This document shows positions 26,126 through 35,628 of a DNA stretch of 60,265 bases, in pieces; within the stretch, counting starts at the first letter, position 1, and every line of letters starts with the position of its first letter. Origin of the DNA: Deltaproteobacteria bacterium RBG_16_49_23 (lineage in GTDB: Bacteria > Desulfobacterota > BSN033 > UBA1163); assembly GCA_001798855.1 (NCBI GenBank), contig MGQQ01000126.1:1-60265 (forward strand). Reading direction: 5' to 3'. Both the position numbers and the translations under genes were made by a program. The notes beneath the pieces were generated by a model that was not told the DNA's origin, ran no database searches, and worked only from the letters and a program-made list of their open reading frames with translations.

Positions 26126-26176
26126 TATTCCATTTGATGAAATTTTTTCAAAAATCTAAACTGATACTCTGATTCA

Positions 26177-27040
26177 TTACCCGGAATATTGTGAACGATG
26201 GAGGCATTCTTTAGCAAGGAAACAATCCTCGCATTGAGGAATCCTTGCCCTGCAGATCGTTCTACCGAGCCGGATGAGGTTGAGGTGAAGGGATAGGGAT
26301 TTTCCTTTGGGGATGAGCGGAACCATCCAGGGATGGGCCCTCACGGCATCCATTTTCTCCGGAATGAACCCCATTCGCTTCCCGATTCTGAGGATATGAG
26401 TATCCACCGGAAAGGCATCCCTTCCCAGACCGAAGAGAAGAAGGCAATCGATTGTTTTAGGTCCGATTCCTTTCTGTTCCCCGATCACTCTTTTGATCTC
26501 CTCTGAATTCATCTGCATCAAAAAGGCAAGGCTTAATTTCCCTTCCCTCTTTTTAATCCAGCGGAGGAGATCCCGAATGCGTTTGGCCTTTTGTCCGGCA
26601 AGGCCGCCGGGCCGTATGGCTGAAATGATCGCTTCTGTCTTTGCATTGAGGACATCTCCCCAGCGGGGGAACCGGCTTTTTAACCTTTGGTAGGCTCTAT
26701 CCCGATTTAGGTCATGGGTATTCTGGGATAGGATGGTCTGGATGAGTATGTCAAGAGGGTCCGCTCCCTTCTCCCCCTGAGGAACGCCATATTCTCTTTC
26801 CAGAAGAAGGGCGATCCTCTTTACCCCGTTAGAAATAATGCCCCGTTGCTCCCTCCGGGCCAGAGGCCCTCGTGGGCCGGCGGCTGCAGCGGGGTTACAT
26901 TTCAGATTAATTCCGGGTTCCGCCCCGTAGGGGGTTCCACCCCGGAGGGCGGGGTTCAATGCCCCGCTGGAATTTCTAACGGGGTTTACTTTCGCTTTTA
27001 TCTTTTCATGCCTTTGCCATGGCCCTTCTGATCTTCTCAC
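26177..27040 (-). CDS. nth: Endonuclease III-like DNA glycosylase/lyase with an in-frame palindromic element in its N-terminus
   Basis: Residues from about 72 onward are a complete endonuclease III: an LLEREYG helix, an LIQTILSQNTHD segment, the helix-hairpin-helix GIGPKTIDCLLLFGLG with catalytic Lys, the PVDTHILRIG segment with catalytic Asp, and the [4Fe-4S] pattern C-x6-C-x2-C-x5-C at the end. It removes oxidised pyrimidines and nicks the DNA. Residues about 18-72 are the translation of a 163-bp palindromic repeat (26823-26985) otherwise found between genes. No ATG in frame precedes the catalytic core. The best start is GTG at 27040, with GGGGAGG four bases upstream, overlapping the flavoprotein gene by 35 bases. 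An ATG at 27009 in the ATGA overlap is out of frame and hits a stop. Enzyme call sure, start uncertain. Confidence 0.85.
   Translation of the reverse strand: MRRSEGPWQRHEKIKAKVNPVRNSSGALNPALRGGTPYGAEPGINLKCNPAAAAGPRGPLARREQRGIISNGVKRIALLLEREYGVPQGEKGADPLDILIQTILSQNTHDLNRDRAYQRLKSRFPRWGDVLNAKTEAIISAIRPGGLAGQKAKRIRDLLRWIKKREGKLSLAFLMQMNSEEIKRVIGEQKGIGPKTIDCLLLFGLGRDAFPVDTHILRIGKRMGFIPEKMDAVRAHPWMVPLIPKGKSLSLHLNLIRLGRTICRARIPQCEDCFLAKECLHRSQYSG
26823..26985. repeat. ACCCCGTTAGAAAT palindromic element, copy A (inside nth)
   Basis: The element is bounded by ACCCCGTTAGAAAT and its complement ATTTCTAACGGGGT. The interior holds GC-rich inverted segments (GGTTCCGCCCCGTAGG and CCACCCCGGAGGGCGGGG). It is nearly identical to 53223-53368 and shares its ends with 48591-48671. 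In the nth reading frame it has no stop codon. Confidence 0.92.
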
Positions 27041-28208
27041 TCAGCCTCCCCTTCATGAAATCCTTTATTCGTCCCTTGACCCCCGACACAAATCCCTGAT
27101 AGGTCTCCCTTCCATCGAGGACCTGAAGGTAGAGGTCGCTCAATTCCGGATAGTGTCTCAGGGTCTGGTAGGCAAGCTTCGGAAACCTGAAAACGAATCG
27201 GGAAAAAGAGAGAGCCCATTTCAGATTTTCAGAGATGTGAAGATGGACCGTTTTCTGATAGAGATCGGATGGGGGAGTTCCTTTCTCCTTCGATTCGATG
27301 ATTGCCTCGGCGGCCAGCATCCCGCTTCGGACCGCATAGTAGATTCCCTCTCCTTGCAGAGGGTCCATCAGATGGGCGGCATCTCCCACAAGAAGGACCT
27401 TCCCCTGTGAAACCTTCTGCCATTCATCATAGAAAGAGGGGAGAAGGTGGCCCCTCATCCTTTCCATCTTACCCTCCGGGACATAGGTTAAACCCTTAAG
27501 AAAACCTCTCAGGTACTGGCGGGGATTCATCTTCTTCGTCTCTCTGAACATCCCGCCGATTCCGATGGAGAGCCACTCCTTTTTAGGAAAGACCCAGCTA
27601 TAGCCATTGGGGGTTCCGCCGAAATCCAGATGGATAAAATGAAGTTCCTTTTCAGGGAAAGGGATGGAGGAGTCGAAGGGAATCTCGCTCTGGATGGCTA
27701 TTCCGTCTCCATCGATTCCCTGTGGAGGCAGGGAGAGTGACTTTGCAACGGCGCTCTCCGGACCATCCGCGCCAATGAGAAATTTTGAATAAAATTTCTC
27801 TCCGCCGGCCAGCTCAGCCTCGACTCCTTTCTCCTTCTCCTGGACTCTTACAACCCTTTCTCCCTCCAGTATCTCGGCCCCTTCCTCCAGGGCCTTCTCC
27901 TTCATGAACTGATCTAACCGGTCCCTCATGACCAGAAAGGCGATCGGATCTTTTAATTCGATGTGGAAAGGATCTTTAAGGCGGTAACTGAATTTTGCTC
28001 CGAAGATGGTGTTCTCGATGACCGGCCCGAGATTGAGATTGAGAAGATGGACGGTCTTGAGGGAAAGACAACCTCCGCAGGGCTTGTACCTGGGGAACCT
28101 CTCCTTCTCGATCAGGAGCGTCTTCAATCCCGATCTGGCACAGAACCGTGCAGCCGTTGATCCCCCAGGTCCGGCCCCCACAATGACGACATCATAATCC
28201 GGTTTCAT
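27006..28208 (-). CDS. Geranylgeranyl reductase family FAD-dependent oxidoreductase
   Basis: The 400-residue flavoprotein has the FAD-binding motif DVVIVGAGPGGSTAARF at its N-terminus, then RYKPCGGCLS, the family Cys motif. Further on are the second FAD segment VLLVGDAAHLMDPLQGEGIYYAVRSG (about residue 290) and the central FLIGADGPESAVAK. Members reduce isoprenoid double bonds in archaeal lipids, chlorophyll or quinones. In deltaproteobacteria the substrate is not established. It precedes nth with overlap and follows the LolA-like gene by 30 bases, so it may take part in envelope or quinone lipid metabolism. Confidence 0.9.
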   Translation of the reverse strand: MKPDYDVVIVGAGPGGSTAARFCARSGLKTLLIEKERFPRYKPCGGCLSLKTVHLLNLNLGPVIENTIFGAKFSYRLKDPFHIELKDPIAFLVMRDRLDQFMKEKALEEGAEILEGERVVRVQEKEKGVEAELAGGEKFYSKFLIGADGPESAVAKSLSLPPQGIDGDGIAIQSEIPFDSSIPFPEKELHFIHLDFGGTPNGYSWVFPKKEWLSIGIGGMFRETKKMNPRQYLRGFLKGLTYVPEGKMERMRGHLLPSFYDEWQKVSQGKVLLVGDAAHLMDPLQGEGIYYAVRSGMLAAEAIIESKEKGTPPSDLYQKTVHLHISENLKWALSFSRFVFRFPKLAYQTLRHYPELSDLYLQVLDGRETYQGFVSGVKGRIKDFMKGRLSEKIRRAMAKA

Positions 28209-28238
28209 ATCGACGGCCCTCAGCTCAACTAAAAGTGG

Positions 28239-28967
28239 TCATGGAGTAAAAAACTTCTCCCCCAGACGCCCATTGATCACATAATCTTTGATCATGGTCA
28301 CTTCAAGGGCCTGCCCCTCCAGATGGTATCGCTCGATCCGGATAGGAAGCCAGTTCCTTTTGGAGATGATGATCCGGTATCGTTCAAGGTTCTTCTCTTC
28401 AATGTAATCCATGGCCAGGAGCAAAAACTTCATCTGCTCCCTGTTCTCATAAACTTCATCTTCTCCCTGCTTCACCTTTTTAAGATTCTTCATTAAGAAA
28501 TTGATGAAATACCCCATGTCCGTCTGATCGATGGTTTGGCCCGCCGCAGTCTTAATCAGGGGGTTGTGGATTGAGAATTTAAACTTCAAGGAGGGTAACC
28601 CCCGAAAGGGCTTGACCGTTGCATCCCTATTCCCCCCCTGATAATAGATGGACATCCCGGAATAGGGAGAGATGAAATCAACCCGGATCCTTTTGTTCCT
28701 CTTATAATAGAATTTGAACTGATAGCGCTGATCCTCCTTTCCATCCTGATAGAAGATCTGCTCTACCTCGCAGGAATAATCTTCCACAGAATCGAAAGAG
28801 GATTCCATTGTCCGGACGACAGGAAGGATCCGGCTCTCCTCCGCCCATGCAGGCGACAATCGCGCGTCTATGATCAGAGGCTGGACCAGGGCAAAGCCTA
28901 AAATAATCAGGAGGCCCCTGACCCGCTTATCTGAAAATGAAATTTTTGTCGAAGAGATAGGGATCAT
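28239..28967 (-). CDS. LolA-like outer-membrane lipoprotein-sorting/DUF1571-like protein
   Basis: About 242 residues with a hydrophobic N-terminal signal (RVRGLLIILGFALVQPLI) and a mature part starting SFDSVEDYSCEVEQIFYQDG. Strands such as YQFKFYYKRNKRIRVDF and WLPIRIERYHLEGQALEVTMI give the curved half-barrel pattern of the LolA superfamily, probably periplasmic and able to hold lipid or lipoprotein. The start is uncertain because the gene overlaps the upstream lipoprotein gene by about 40 bases; I chose the ATG at 28967. The context with a lipoprotein and an isoprenoid reductase suggests envelope lipid handling. Confidence 0.65.
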   Translation of the reverse strand: MIPISSTKISFSDKRVRGLLIILGFALVQPLIIDARLSPAWAEESRILPVVRTMESSFDSVEDYSCEVEQIFYQDGKEDQRYQFKFYYKRNKRIRVDFISPYSGMSIYYQGGNRDATVKPFRGLPSLKFKFSIHNPLIKTAAGQTIDQTDMGYFINFLMKNLKKVKQGEDEVYENREQMKFLLLAMDYIEEKNLERYRIIISKRNWLPIRIERYHLEGQALEVTMIKDYVINGRLGEKFFTP

Positions 28968-30399
28968 CAAAATGGACTCGACCGATGAGTTCGACGGCAT
29001 GATGCCCTCGTTGCCGCATGCTTCCTATGGACGGGATTCCCATGGAGAAGAGGATAAACCGTTCCACCCGCTCCGAGCCTTTGGCAATTCCTTTTTCATC
29101 GAAGAGGCTTTCCCTTCGACCATCCGGATGCGGGAGGGATTCCAGCAGGTCATAGGGCATCAACTGATAAGGGATGAGATCAGGAATTTCTCCCATGGCC
29201 AGTAACCGTTCGGGTTGATGCCAGCCGGAGTTAATCAAGATGCCAAAACGGTTATCGGTTGAAACCCCGGGGAGAAACTGGAGGATCAGCGCATCGAACA
29301 TGAAGGGCCTGGAGAGAACCTGATCCACCCGTTCTTTTCCCGGAATGAAAAAATGATAGCATCCGCAATTGTTCTGCACATCCACCATGAAAGGGGTTCC
29401 CCCAGGATCGAGAGAAAGGCGTATCGTCAATCCATCCAGATGGCCCTTTTCGATCCAGGGCGGGTTCTCCCCGGCTCTCTCGGAATACCAGATCACATAA
29501 TTGATCTGAAGGATCGGCTCGCCCTTCAGGAAACCATTGGAAAAATAGTAATAGACCGCCGGCTTGTCCGGATCGACCTCCGCGCGATGATTCTTCCAGA
29601 CCATCTGCCCAAAACGGTCATAGGAGGCAGCAACGTCCTGGATGAAAACTGGGGCAAAGTATTCCACCAATTTTTTGGCTTGACCCTCATCCAACCGGGG
29701 GGTTTTTAATGAGTTACTTTGGGAGGCCTTCATGATTCCTTCGATCTCTTTCTCGGAAAGCGGGATTCTCTTTTCAGGGGTATAATTGCGGAGGGTTCCA
29801 TTTATAGGAAGGTCCTTGAGATCGATCTCGAATCTGTTTCTCATCTTTCTCCGTGCATTCTCAACGACCGCCGACACAGGAAGGGCAAAAAGGGGATAAA
29901 GGCCGGCCGTCCTCAGAAGAAAAGAATATTCGTCCTTAACGACCGCCTCCGGTTCCAGAATGGAATAAAAATGGGCTTTGGTCTTATCATGGTCAAATAG
30001 CTCTTTAGAGCAGGTCTTCATCTGAGAGAGGAGCCGTTCCCGATCCAAAGAGAAAGACGAGATGGCTCCTTCATGAAGATTTCTGATCTCCTTTTCCCTC
30101 GCTTGAAGATTGAGGTCAAGCATCCATCGAACCCCTTCTTCTCTCTCCCGGTCATCCTTCAATCTTTCTTTTAGCGCCGAAAGAAAACGGTTGGTCCGGA
30201 GATAGGGAAAACCGGAGACAGGAGCGCTTGAACCATCCCTGACTCCCGCCTCTTTTACTTTTCCATCCAGCCGTTCAAAAAATTCCTCGCAGGGTTTAGG
30301 CCTCTCAAAGGATTGAGGAATCCGTTGGGCTGTTATGGAAGCACACCCGGTGACGAAGATAGCAAAAAATAGAAGAAAAAGGACGTATCTTTTCATCAT
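28927..30399 (-). CDS. Large lipoprotein of unknown function
   Basis: A 490-residue protein with a clear lipobox (FVTGCAS, Cys at about residue 19). It has no domain I can name. Visible features are a charged helical region (55-130), a hydrophobic stretch LYPLFALPVSAVVENARR (about 165-185), and a beta-rich C-terminal half with LVEYFAPVFIQDVAASYD, YYYFSNGF, LQINYVIWYS and a NNCGCYHFF motif at about residue 340 followed by HQPERL. The Cys/His-rich motif suggests a metal or catalytic site, but this is inference. The gene starts the operon with the LolA-like and isoprenoid reductase genes. Confidence 0.75.
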   Translation of the reverse strand: MMKRYVLFLLFFAIFVTGCASITAQRIPQSFERPKPCEEFFERLDGKVKEAGVRDGSSAPVSGFPYLRTNRFLSALKERLKDDREREEGVRWMLDLNLQAREKEIRNLHEGAISSFSLDRERLLSQMKTCSKELFDHDKTKAHFYSILEPEAVVKDEYSFLLRTAGLYPLFALPVSAVVENARRKMRNRFEIDLKDLPINGTLRNYTPEKRIPLSEKEIEGIMKASQSNSLKTPRLDEGQAKKLVEYFAPVFIQDVAASYDRFGQMVWKNHRAEVDPDKPAVYYYFSNGFLKGEPILQINYVIWYSERAGENPPWIEKGHLDGLTIRLSLDPGGTPFMVDVQNNCGCYHFFIPGKERVDQVLSRPFMFDALILQFLPGVSTDNRFGILINSGWHQPERLLAMGEIPDLIPYQLMPYDLLESLPHPDGRRESLFDEKGIAKGSERVERFILFSMGIPSIGSMRQRGHHAVELIGRVHFDDPYLFDKNFIFR

Positions 30400-30427
30400 G
30401 TTTGCTAATTTTAAAGGCTTAGGTTTC

Positions 30428-31861
30428 TTAGGCGGCGCCTAATTTCCATTGAAAAATTTTTTCAAAAAGCGGGGTGATCTTTAAAAAGTATTCGAGATTA
30501 GACTGTCCCTTCTTTCTCTGGATTGTCACCAGGCCGAAATACTCGCAAAAGCGTTCAATAAACCGGATGGAAAAAGCGTGGTGTACAAGTTCTTCCAGCT
30601 CCATGGAGTGATGCCTTTCCTCTTTCTTCAACACTGCAGGAAAGGCTTGAATAAAGCAGTTAGATAGTTCTTTAACCGTAATGGAAGTCTTTGCTTTCTG
30701 ATGAAGAAGGTAGCATGAAAATAGAAACCCTTGCTGAATGATATTCAAACCGGGATATAAATCTCTAAAGGCCCAGTTGAACCTTCGGACATATGTCTCA
30801 AAGAGATGATAGAAGTCGTCTATTCCAAATCCTTTGTCCGCCACATCCTGTCCCTTTTGAGTCAGGGAGAACTTTTGATCCCGCTTCTTAATCCAACCTG
30901 CCAAATCCAGAATATGACGCAACGCTGAAAGTTTCGAGTCTTCTTCCTCAGACCTGATAGAATAATGGAACTGAGGATGTTCAGGAAATTTATCGTGCAA
31001 TTCACGGGCGAAGGCCTGGGGAAGATTCCCCTTAGCCGTGGCCCTGAGAGGCTGGAGTTCGCCGAGCCGCTTCATAAAATACATTGCCTCCTTCACCAAT
31101 GGAATATCGAGGAGGTCTTCCTTAGAAAGATTTCTTTTGAGCGCCACGATATCTGACGTTTCTGCAAATGGCCGATAAAGCAAGCGGTTCATCTGATTTG
31201 ACGATAACCCCAGAAACTCAGGGATTGACTCAGCATTCCTCTTTGCCGTCAAATCATCCAAGAAGGTTTGAGCCTCCCCGATCGATTTGAAGTTCTGACC
31301 TTTTAAAGCGGCGCCAATCTCATCGAAGATCTGTGCGCTCTTTGAGTTTACCTCCCTTTCCAGGAGGGGATCGGGTTCACTTTCCAAAAGTTCAAAGATC
31401 TTCTCCGGTTTCCGGGACTTGTATTTCTTCAGAAGGTTGCGGTAACCGTCAAGATGAAACTGACCTTTTTTCTGTTTCAAGATGGGATATAGAAATTTCA
31501 ATAATAGGGTCATCAGAAGGTGGATGACTTCATGGCGACTGCATTTATTCCTGAGCATGGCATTATAGAATTGAAAGGCTTCGATGGGGTCACGGTCCTG
31601 CACCTGTTTTTCCGCCGCGGCGTGGAGCACAACATGCAAGAACGGATTAACTTCGCTTTCCGGATCGAACTCACGACCGGCTAAAACATCAGAAAACTCA
31701 AACTGATTAAAAAATTCTTCGGAGTGGTCGAGCATGATTTTCCCCAGCCGCTCTTCTTCTTCCGCCAGGCCCTCCAACTTTCCCTCTTGAGCCCTCCGCC
31801 AGATGAGATGAAAATGCTCCCGATTCACCTCTCTGAAAACCTCAAATATGGAATCAGTCAC
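30428..31861 (-). CDS. DUF1841-like domain fused to a long helical extension
   Basis: The 477-residue protein has an N-terminal part (about residues 1-125) resembling the DUF1841 family, a normally free-standing protein of about 145 residues. This includes the NPFLHVVLHAAAEKQVQDRDP segment and a following CSRHEVIHLLM helix. The remaining 350 residues are mainly helical with no motif I recognise. A winged-helix-like stretch around LDLAGWIKKRDQKFSLTQKG and a SITVKELSNCFIQAF helix are visible. It is likely cytoplasmic. Function unknown. The codon use and intact frame support a real gene. Confidence 0.7.
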   Translation of the reverse strand: MTDSIFEVFREVNREHFHLIWRRAQEGKLEGLAEEEERLGKIMLDHSEEFFNQFEFSDVLAGREFDPESEVNPFLHVVLHAAAEKQVQDRDPIEAFQFYNAMLRNKCSRHEVIHLLMTLLLKFLYPILKQKKGQFHLDGYRNLLKKYKSRKPEKIFELLESEPDPLLEREVNSKSAQIFDEIGAALKGQNFKSIGEAQTFLDDLTAKRNAESIPEFLGLSSNQMNRLLYRPFAETSDIVALKRNLSKEDLLDIPLVKEAMYFMKRLGELQPLRATAKGNLPQAFARELHDKFPEHPQFHYSIRSEEEDSKLSALRHILDLAGWIKKRDQKFSLTQKGQDVADKGFGIDDFYHLFETYVRRFNWAFRDLYPGLNIIQQGFLFSCYLLHQKAKTSITVKELSNCFIQAFPAVLKKEERHHSMELEELVHHAFSIRFIERFCEYFGLVTIQRKKGQSNLEYFLKITPLFEKIFQWKLGAA

Positions 31862-31885
31862 TTTAAAATTCCTTTCTTAAGATTC

Positions 31886-32137
31886 TTATCTATCACTTAA
31901 GTTGAAAGGCTTTTTGATATTATTGCAAGGGTATGTCAAAAATTTTAATATCGAAGGCAGAATCGAGGCGCCAACTTTCTTATGGAATTTTGCTTCTGCT
32001 GCCGATTCAAGAGCAATCAGCCTTTGTTTTGATTCTTCTCCCGCCCATCCGCCAATATTTGCATGCCTTTCAGGCGGTTCGCTCGTAAGTATTTTCAAAC
32101 CTCTCTCCATTACATGAGATGCGCCTATCCATCCCAT
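31886..32137 (-). CDS. Possible small orphan protein or gene fragment
   Basis: An 83-codon frame containing SEPPERHANIGGWAGEESKQ followed by an amphipathic helix with RLIALESAAEAKF. The H-x-N-I-x-G-W pattern followed by Gln/Lys and an Ala-rich helix recalls the tail of short hypothetical proteins found in accessory regions, but I cannot name a family. There is no strong ribosome binding site. An open frame also exists on the opposite strand, so this could be chance. Confidence 0.35.
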   Translation of the reverse strand: MGWIGASHVMERGLKILTSEPPERHANIGGWAGEESKQRLIALESAAEAKFHKKVGASILPSILKFLTYPCNNIKKPFNLSDR

Positions 32138-32164
32138 CCCTCTTCAGAACATTCTCTGAATACC

Positions 32165-33220
32165 TCAAGAAGAGACCGAAGAACTTGATCTTTCTCTTAA
32201 CAGATTTGAGACTTCTGCGGTCAACTCACAGACTCTTTCAGCCAGAGGGATGGGGAGGGAGGCGGTGCCGCAGCTTGGGGTGAGGATCGCCCTCTGGAGG
32301 AGCGCCGGGTCGATTCCTTCTTTTGAAAGTATCTCAACCCCTTTCCTGAAGCGCTTCACCAGACTCTGAGCATCCTCTTTTAGAATCTCTTCGCTTGTGG
32401 GGACGATGCCCCAGGCCAAAATCCCTCCTCGCTCCAGAAAAGCTTTCAACTCCTTCGGATAGAGAGAGAGGGTTTTAATGTATCCATAAGCATCGAAACT
32501 GAGAATATCGAGTCTGGTTGAGAGAAGAAGGCTCCAGTCCGTATTTCCGCAACAGTGGACCCCTTTTAATCCTTCGACAGCGTTAAAGCATTCGTTGAGG
32601 GAGAGGATCACCTCCTCCCGGTTCAAGCCTGAAAAAGCGGAGCCAAAGGCGGAGAGGCCGGGTTCATCGAAAAAAAGGATCGTCGGAATCCCGGGGAAAA
32701 GGTCGTGGAATCTCTTCTCCAGCCATCGGGCTTTAAATGAGAGATGATGGATGAGAATCTCCTTCCATGTCGGATCATAGAAGATCGGTTTCTTTTCCTG
32801 ATCGGTTAAGGCAAGCCCGAAGGTAATGGGCCCTGTGATCTGGCCCTTGATATATTTAATCTTTTTTCGCACCTCCTCCCGGGAAAGGTCCTTCAGGAGA
32901 CGGAGACCGCCGGCGTAATCCTCGGATATACGAAAAGGGTCGGTCTCCCCTTTCTCAACCGATAGATAAAATCTCTCCACTTCCTTCTCAAAACCTGAAG
33001 AGGTTTCGACCCATAGCTTCTGGTTCTTTTCGTCCAGTTTGAGGGATGGAAAACCCTCGGAGTACTGAGCGACCATCCCTTCGAGGAAGGAGCGTTTGGG
33101 CAACTGTGGCCAGAAAGGGATGTGGGGAAAATCCCGGAGGATAAGGGAAAATACTTCTTTCTCCTCCTTATGGGGAAAAGAACCGATCCCGGTGGCAATG
33201 AAAGGATATTTAAATTCCAT
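32165..33220 (-). CDS. Methionine synthase II (MetE C-terminal)-like / UROD-like protein
   Basis: A 351-residue TIM-barrel-type protein. It starts with ATGIGSFPH, the beginning common to MetE-like cobalamin-independent methyltransferases. It has candidate zinc ligands HCC in GVHCCGNTDW (about residue 225) and Cys in LTPSCGT (about 318), plus FFDEPGLSAFG with an acidic residue. The N-terminal half of true MetE is absent, as in archaeal-type enzymes. It probably transfers a methyl group to a thiol, possibly from a corrinoid protein; the exact donor is unknown. It is divergent from groES with a 209-base gap. Confidence 0.8.
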   Translation of the reverse strand: MEFKYPFIATGIGSFPHKEEKEVFSLILRDFPHIPFWPQLPKRSFLEGMVAQYSEGFPSLKLDEKNQKLWVETSSGFEKEVERFYLSVEKGETDPFRISEDYAGGLRLLKDLSREEVRKKIKYIKGQITGPITFGLALTDQEKKPIFYDPTWKEILIHHLSFKARWLEKRFHDLFPGIPTILFFDEPGLSAFGSAFSGLNREEVILSLNECFNAVEGLKGVHCCGNTDWSLLLSTRLDILSFDAYGYIKTLSLYPKELKAFLERGGILAWGIVPTSEEILKEDAQSLVKRFRKGVEILSKEGIDPALLQRAILTPSCGTASLPIPLAERVCELTAEVSNLLRERSSSSVSS

Positions 33221-33364
33221 GGGGTTTTCATAAACTTTTTTTTTGAAAAAATCAATAGGATTCTATAGATACACTCCCCTCTTTAGAATCGTAACTCACT
33301 GATTATACTTAAAAAAGTAGATTTTCAAATGGCCCAGGACCTTTGGTTTGAAAAAGCAGAAGGG

Positions 33365-33393
33365 TTGACAAATCAGGATTTGATGATTATACA
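33365..33393 (+). promoter_or_regulatory. Near-consensus sigma-70 promoter for groES-groEL
   Basis: TTGACA at 33365-33370, a 17-base spacer and TATACA at 33388-33393 lie about 37 bases before the groES ATG. No CIRCE inverted repeat (TTAGCACTC-N9-GAGTGCTAA) is visible, so HrcA control through CIRCE is not supported here. Confidence 0.75.
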
Positions 33394-33429
33394 TTTTGCG
33401 GAATTTTATGAGAAAGGAGATCAATCTCT

Positions 33430-33720
33430 ATGCAAATCAGGCCGCTTCATGACAGGCTCATCGTCAAAAGGTTGGAGGAGGAGGAGAAAACGAAGGGAGG
33501 AATCATTATCCCTGATTCGGCCAAAGAAAAACCGATCGAAGGTAAAGTGATCGCTGTCGGAGAAGGAAAGTTGAATAAGGACGGGAAGAAGATTCCATTA
33601 GGGGTGAAGAAAGGCGACCGGATCCTCTTTGCGAAATATGCGGGGACAGAGGTGAAGATCGACGGAGAAGAGCATCTGATGATGCGAGAGGACGAAGCTC
33701 TTGCAGTCATTGAGAAGTGA
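33430..33720 (+). CDS. groES: Co-chaperonin GroES
   Basis: A 96-residue protein starting [19 protein letters not shown], with the mobile-loop segment [16 protein letters not shown] and the [20 protein letters not shown] strand of GroES. It caps the GroEL ring during ATP-driven protein folding. AAGGAG lies upstream of the ATG. It heads the groESL operon. A palindrome-rich 235-base spacer separates it from groEL, which is unusually long for this operon. Confidence 0.98.
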   Translation: MQIRPLHDRLIVKRLEEEEKTKGGIIIPDSAKEKPIEGKVIAVGEGKLNKDGKKIPLGVKKGDRILFAKYAGTEVKIDGEEHLMMREDEALAVIEK

Positions 33721-33762
33721 ACCCCTTTAGAAATTTTTGCGGTCCATTATTTCCAAAGGGGT
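33721..33762. repeat. Diverged ACCCCGTTAGAAAT-type palindrome after groES
   Basis: ACCCCTTTAGAAAT (33721-33734) pairs with ATTTCCAAAGGGGT (33749-33762), 13 of 14 positions. It starts on the first base after the groES stop. It resembles a short, diverged member of the element family found at 26823, 48591 and 53223. Confidence 0.65.
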
Positions 33763-33765
33763 AAA

Positions 33766-33903
33766 TTTGATAGTCTCGTAAAAAGTCAATTGCCGGATAT
33801 CATTCATGCTTCGACAAGCTCAGCACGAACGTAATATCAATAGGTTACACCGTTCACCCTGAGCCTGTCGAAGGGGGGGGCGACTTTTTACGAGAACATC
33901 AAA
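33766..33903. repeat. Nested palindromic element between groES and groEL
   Basis: Outer arms TTTGATAGTCTCGTAAAAAGTC (33766-33787) and its near complement (33882-33903) enclose inner arms CTTCGACAAGCTCAG (from 33809) and CTGAGCCTGTCGAAG (to 33873). The inner unit is a repeat type widely spread in bacterial genomes. The whole can fold into a single long stem in the groESL transcript. Confidence 0.85.
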
Positions 33904-33940
33904 TTGGGGAGAAGTAAATGGAAAAAAGTGAACAGATTGA

Positions 33941-35569
<1,629 letters not shown>

Positions 35570-35584
35570 TCATCTCCCAGTCTA

Positions 35585-35624
35585 CCCTCCCTCTCCCCGT
35601 TGGGGAGAGGGTAAGGGTGAGGGG
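35585..35624. repeat. CCCTCACCC-type palindromic repeat after groEL
   Basis: CCCTCTCCCC pairs with GGGGAGAGGG, followed by GTAAGGGTGAGGGG. It lies 16 bases after the groEL stop and reaches to the start region of the next gene. No T-run follows. Confidence 0.75.
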
Positions 35625-35628
35625 ATTG

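Noticed and set aside
33221..33429. CIRCE element upstream of groES
   Set aside because: No TTAGCACTC-N9-GAGTGCTAA or close variant is present; only a sigma-70 promoter is seen.
33329..33550. Plus-strand frame overlapping the groES start
   Set aside because: It runs in a different frame over the promoter and groES coding sequence and has no family features.
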